From contig JACVTC010000094.1 in NCBI GenBank assembly GCA_016946835.1, forward strand, positions 650,501 to 662,500: 12,000 nt of DNA. Direction: 5' to 3'. The notes beneath the pieces are model-generated. The model saw only the letters and a program-made list of their open reading frames with translations. It made no database searches and was not told the DNA's origin. Below are positions 8,999 through 12,000 of the stretch, one piece after another. The DNA is from Neocallimastix lanati (nom. inval.) (lineage: Eukaryota > Neocallimastigomycota > Neocallimastigomycetes > Neocallimastigales > Neocallimastigaceae). How positions within the stretch are numbered: position 1 is the stretch's first letter; each line of letters starts with the position of its first letter. Made by a program: the position numbers and the translations under genes.

Positions 8999-9512
8999 AA
9001 CATGATTAAGTATTGCATATTAAATTATAAAAAAGTATTAAAAAAAAAAATCCATCAGAAAATATAACACATATATTTTTATTCAATCCACTTAGAGGTT
9101 CGTTCATTCTTTCTTTCTTTTTTTTTTTTTTTTTAATTAATTTTTAACAATACAATTTTTAGTTTGATAACCTTTAAATTGTTTCTATTTCAGTAATTAT
9201 TAAAAATTAAATTTAATGATAACTCTATAAAAAAAAGATATATAATAATTATAATAATCTGCTTTTTATTATAATATTAATAAAAGCATGATGAGGATAT
9301 AACATTAAAAAAGAAAGATAATCAATCCAACGAAAACATAATTTTTATAAAGAAAAAAAAATTTTTTTATTTGTGAAAAGTTAGCTTTAAAAAAAGTTAT
9401 TATTACTAATACAAATAAAAAAAAAGTATATTAAAATTATTATTTATATTTTAATTTAAATTATATAAACTAGTAAAAATGATGTAGGAAAAAAAATTTT
9501 TTTTTTAAAAAT
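8501..9512. other. AT-rich intergenic DNA, no gene seen
   Basis: T-rich to 8960 with a TTA array, then A31 (8966-8996), then mixed AT sequence. A 33-codon open frame on the minus strand (about 9006-9107) and an overlapping short open stretch on plus are the only non-simple readings; neither has support. Confidence 0.5.
8899..8927. repeat. TTA trinucleotide microsatellite
   Basis: About nine to ten TTA units inside a T-rich region, followed 39 bases later by a 31-nt A run (8966-8996). Confidence 0.85.
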
Positions 9513-9762
9513 AATTATCTTTATAGTTCCTAAAAGTTAAAATCTCTGGAAAAAAATTAAAAAAAAAAAATTTATGAAAGTTATTTAATAATTCAATAAT
9601 TCAATCTATATAAATACTGAAATTACATATAATTATATTTGTTAATGAAAAAAAAATTAATAATAATAATATTAATAACAATAGGCTTTTTTTTTTTTTT
9701 TTTTATATTCGTTTTAATGTAGAGTTAGTCTTAATATCATATGAACCAATAAAATATAAAAT

Positions 9763-9795
<33 letters not shown>

Positions 9796-10319
9796 CATCA
9801 ATAAAAACTATTTAAAAATATCTTGGAAATTTTTGAAAAATTAATAAATATATATGAAAGTTATTAATTAATTAACAACTTATAAAAAATTTTAAATAAA
9901 ATTATAAAAGAAATTGAAAAAAAAATCATAATCATAATAATAATAATAATAGCCATATTTTTAGAATTGATTTTAGTGTGTAAAGTTAGTTGGTTTTCAT
10001 AAAATAACAATAAAAATACCAAGAAAATAAAAATTATAGATTAAATGATAATAAATAAATTCAATGAATAAAATATTTATATAAAAAATTAATTACATAT
10101 TTAAAAATTTCAATTCATTAAAACTAGTAAATTTAAAATTTTTTAAAATAAATATCATATATCATACAATACAAATTAACAAAATAATTTTACAATAGAT
10201 AAAATTTTAAATAAAAAAAAAATATCTTAATAGTTCTTGAAAATTAATAAAAACTATAAAAGTTATTAATTAATTGATAATTCATAAAAAAATTTGAGAT
10301 TAAATAAAATTATAAAAGT
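9513..10319. repeat. Diverged direct repeats of about 260-400 bp period
   Basis: Three stretches share a collinear series of words. The first word is ATATCTT or ATTATCTTT, followed in two copies by a form of ATAGTTCNT. Next comes AAAAATTAATAAA or a variant, then AAAGTTATTAATTAATT, and then a TAAATAAAATTATAAAAG end. The AGTTATT anchor lies at 9579, 9859 and 10261. Between anchors, the first two copies also share an AATAATAATA...AATAG word, a T-rich stretch, and TGTARAGTTAGT (AGTTAG at 9723 and 9984), in the same order. The copies differ by many substitutions and by A/T tract length. No open frame runs through them. They could be an old tandem duplication or a non-coding mobile element; the outer limits are approximate. 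Confidence 0.6.
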
Positions 10320-10568
10320 TATTAAAAAAAAAAAAAAAAGCAAAGTAATAATAAGAGAGTAATTTATTTAAAACTCAAATATATATAATTTTTTTAAAAA
10401 AATTCATTAATTAATATTAAAAGAATTGAAAAAAAAAAAAAAATTATATTGATAGAAAAAGTAATAATATTTTTTATTAAAGGATATAATAAAGATTATT
10501 AAATTTTATGTTAAAAATTATATAGTATTTATCAATTTAAATATTTTATTTAGTTTAATCCATGATTT

Positions 10569-10602
<34 letters not shown>

Positions 10603-10926
10603 CATTTTATAAAATATACACATATGTTATATCAATAACATATTTTTTTTTTAATTTTAAAAAATAACTATATACCAATAGCCATCTTTATATATTTATA
10701 ATTTTATCAATTCCAAAATAATAATTAAATTATAATATCAAAAAAAAAAGTATATATATATATTAAAACATACTTTTACCCTATCTTTTATATGTAGGTA
10801 TTTAATATTCATATAATATACTTTTATAATTACTAAACTACCTATTATTATATATTGTTGATATTGTTGGTAAATTTAAATAAATATATATATATTAAAA
10901 TAAAAATAATTTATAAAAAATAATTA

Positions 10927-10935
<9 letters not shown>
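10320..10935. other. AT-rich intergenic DNA, no gene seen
   Basis: Contains A27 (10576-10602) and a small perfect hairpin, 9-bp arms 10622-10630 and 10635-10643 with a 4-nt loop (ATATGTTAT / ATAACATAT). No gene was recognised. Confidence 0.5.
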
Positions 10936-10970
<35 letters not shown>

Positions 10971-11050
10971 GTAAAAAAAATACAGTTTAAAAAAAATACA
11001 GTTTAAAAAAAAATACAGTTTAAAAAAAAATACAGTTTAAAAAAAAATAA
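10971..11050. repeat. 16-17 bp tandem repeat (TACAGTTTAAAAAAAA), four copies
   Basis: TACAGTTTA starts at 10981, 10997, 11014 and 11031; the unit length drifts by one A. A preceding GCTGTAAAAAAAA (from 10968) is partly complementary to the TACAG element, so CTGTA (10969-10973) can pair with the first TACAG. The array sits between a 32-nt A run (10936-10967) and the exon-like stretch that starts near 11083. Confidence 0.85.
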
Positions 11051-11082
11051 ATGATGAAAAAATTAATAATTCAAATGACTAA

Positions 11083-11157
11083 TTGAACTTTCGAGTTTAT
11101 AGATGTGAAGAAGCAATACATTTTGATAATCATTTGTATGATAGTTCCACCTTCGAG
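11083..11157 (+). CDS. Possible exon or exon remnant, unrecognised
   Basis: Directly after an in-frame TAA (11080-11082), a 75-base stretch reads without stops as a peptide beginning LNFRVYRCEEAIHFDNHL and ending DSSTFE. It then meets GTATAT at 11158, the same donor as intron 3 of the CYRI gene; the frame closes at TGA 11164 if unspliced. Codons use mixed bases and the residues are not low-complexity, unlike neighbouring AT noise. No start codon or clear AG acceptor sits directly in front, and no partner exon was found downstream to 12000. It could be a relic of a gene or transposon. I do not recognise a family. Confidence 0.25.
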
Positions 11158-11164
11158 GTATATT

Positions 11165-12000
11165 GATTAATTAAATAATTATAATAATTATAAAGTTTTA
11201 AAATATAAATATAAAAATTATATATTATATATAATTATTATGATAATTATTATGATAATTATTATAATTATAATAAAATTAATGAAAAAAAAATGTTTTG
11301 GATAGAGAAAATAAATATATATATATAGTAAATTATTTATTACAATAATTAACAAATTTAATTATTAAAAAAAAATTAGCAATTTAATTTTTATTTTTAT
11401 ACCTATATCCACATTTTTAAATCTATTTTTAATTTCTATTTATTAAATTTTATTTTTTTTTTATTTTTTTGTATGGTTTTTGTAAACTTAAATGTTACTT
11501 TATATTATTTAGAATTTTAATATTAATTAAAATTTTAAACATTAAAAAAAAAAATTTTTTTTAAAAAATTTATTAAATATTAAATATTAATAAAATCATA
11601 TTTAATACCATATTTTATCTCATAAAAAAAAAAAAAGAAAATAAAAAAAAAGAATACGATAATATAAAATAGTTTTTTAATAATTAATAATAATAAACTT
11701 AAAACTTTCTCTTTTTTTTTATAATTATACTAATAAACTTTTAATTTTATCATTAATTTATAAATTTTAATTTTTATAATTATTATTATTATACTATCAT
11801 TTTCATATTTTTTTTTTTATTTTTTTTTTTATATATCATTTATACATAATTTCTTGCCATATCACTATTTCATTTTATAAAGTACTATACATTCGTTATA
11901 ACCAAAAAAAAAAAAAAAAAATACGATTAATAATAAAATAATAATAATAATAAATATATTATATTTTTTATAATTATCAAATTAAAAAAAAAATTAATAA
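11165..12000. other. AT-rich intergenic DNA, no gene seen
   Basis: Includes a short 12-bp tandem repeat (AATTATTATGAT, about 11232-11268, three units, the last altered). The remainder is A- and T-run sequence. No downstream exon that would pair with the exon-like stretch ending at 11157 was identified. Confidence 0.5.

Noticed and set aside
9006-9107. Short minus-strand open frame beginning MNEPLSGLNKN
   Set aside because: Only 33 codons, ends in poly-Phe from a T tract, and has no donor or partner exon. A plus-strand reading of the same bases is equally plausible, so neither is supported.
1-12000. tRNA, rRNA, CRISPR array or bacterial operon
   Set aside because: No cloverleaf with conserved B-box (GGTTCGA-type) context, no rRNA-like blocks, no regularly spaced repeats with unique spacers. 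The architecture is clearly eukaryotic; the 12-copy array has low-complexity heptamer spacers and is not CRISPR.

Overview
This is a nuclear eukaryotic window of extreme A+T content. It holds one well-supported intron-containing gene in long, simple-sequence intergenic DNA. The base composition, 27-32 nt homopolymer tracts, short GT-AG introns made almost only of A and T, and decayed non-LTR retrotransposon pieces fit an anaerobic gut fungus (Neocallimastigomycota). A dictyostelid-like amoebozoan is the main alternative. Six introns in a gene of about 318 codons and gene-free stretches of several kb favour the fungus. This placement is inferred from composition and architecture, not from a marker gene.

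Layout. 1-1090: AT-rich DNA with short SSRs. 1095-1202: three copies of a 36-bp repeat. 1641-2155: a nested minisatellite with 12 copies of a fixed core separated by variable numbers of a heptamer. 2180-3640: no gene seen. 3640-3921: A-rich 5' leader. 3922-6051 (+): a seven-exon gene for a CYRI/FAM49 family protein, reconstructed by eye with every junction in frame. 6052-7200: T-rich 3' flank, then SSRs and long A/T tracts. 7215-7400 and 8131-8500: two decayed fragments of a LINE reverse transcriptase, both on + but in the reverse of their order in an intact element. The second starts at a 22-bp perfect inverted repeat (8104-8152). 9513-10319: diverged copies of a repeat about 260-400 bp apart. 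10971-11050: a short TACAG tandem repeat, followed by an exon-like stretch (11083-11157). The rest shows nothing recognisable.

The biological content is therefore a Rac1-binding negative regulator of SCAR/WAVE actin signalling. It is expected to be myristoylated at Gly2 and keeps the arginine pair that binds Rac in animal CYRI. No tRNA, rRNA, CRISPR array or operon was seen. I did not find a convincing novel multi-gene system. The most unusual items are the nested minisatellite, the diverged repeat family near 9.5-10.3 kb, and the LINE fragments with their flanking inverted repeat.
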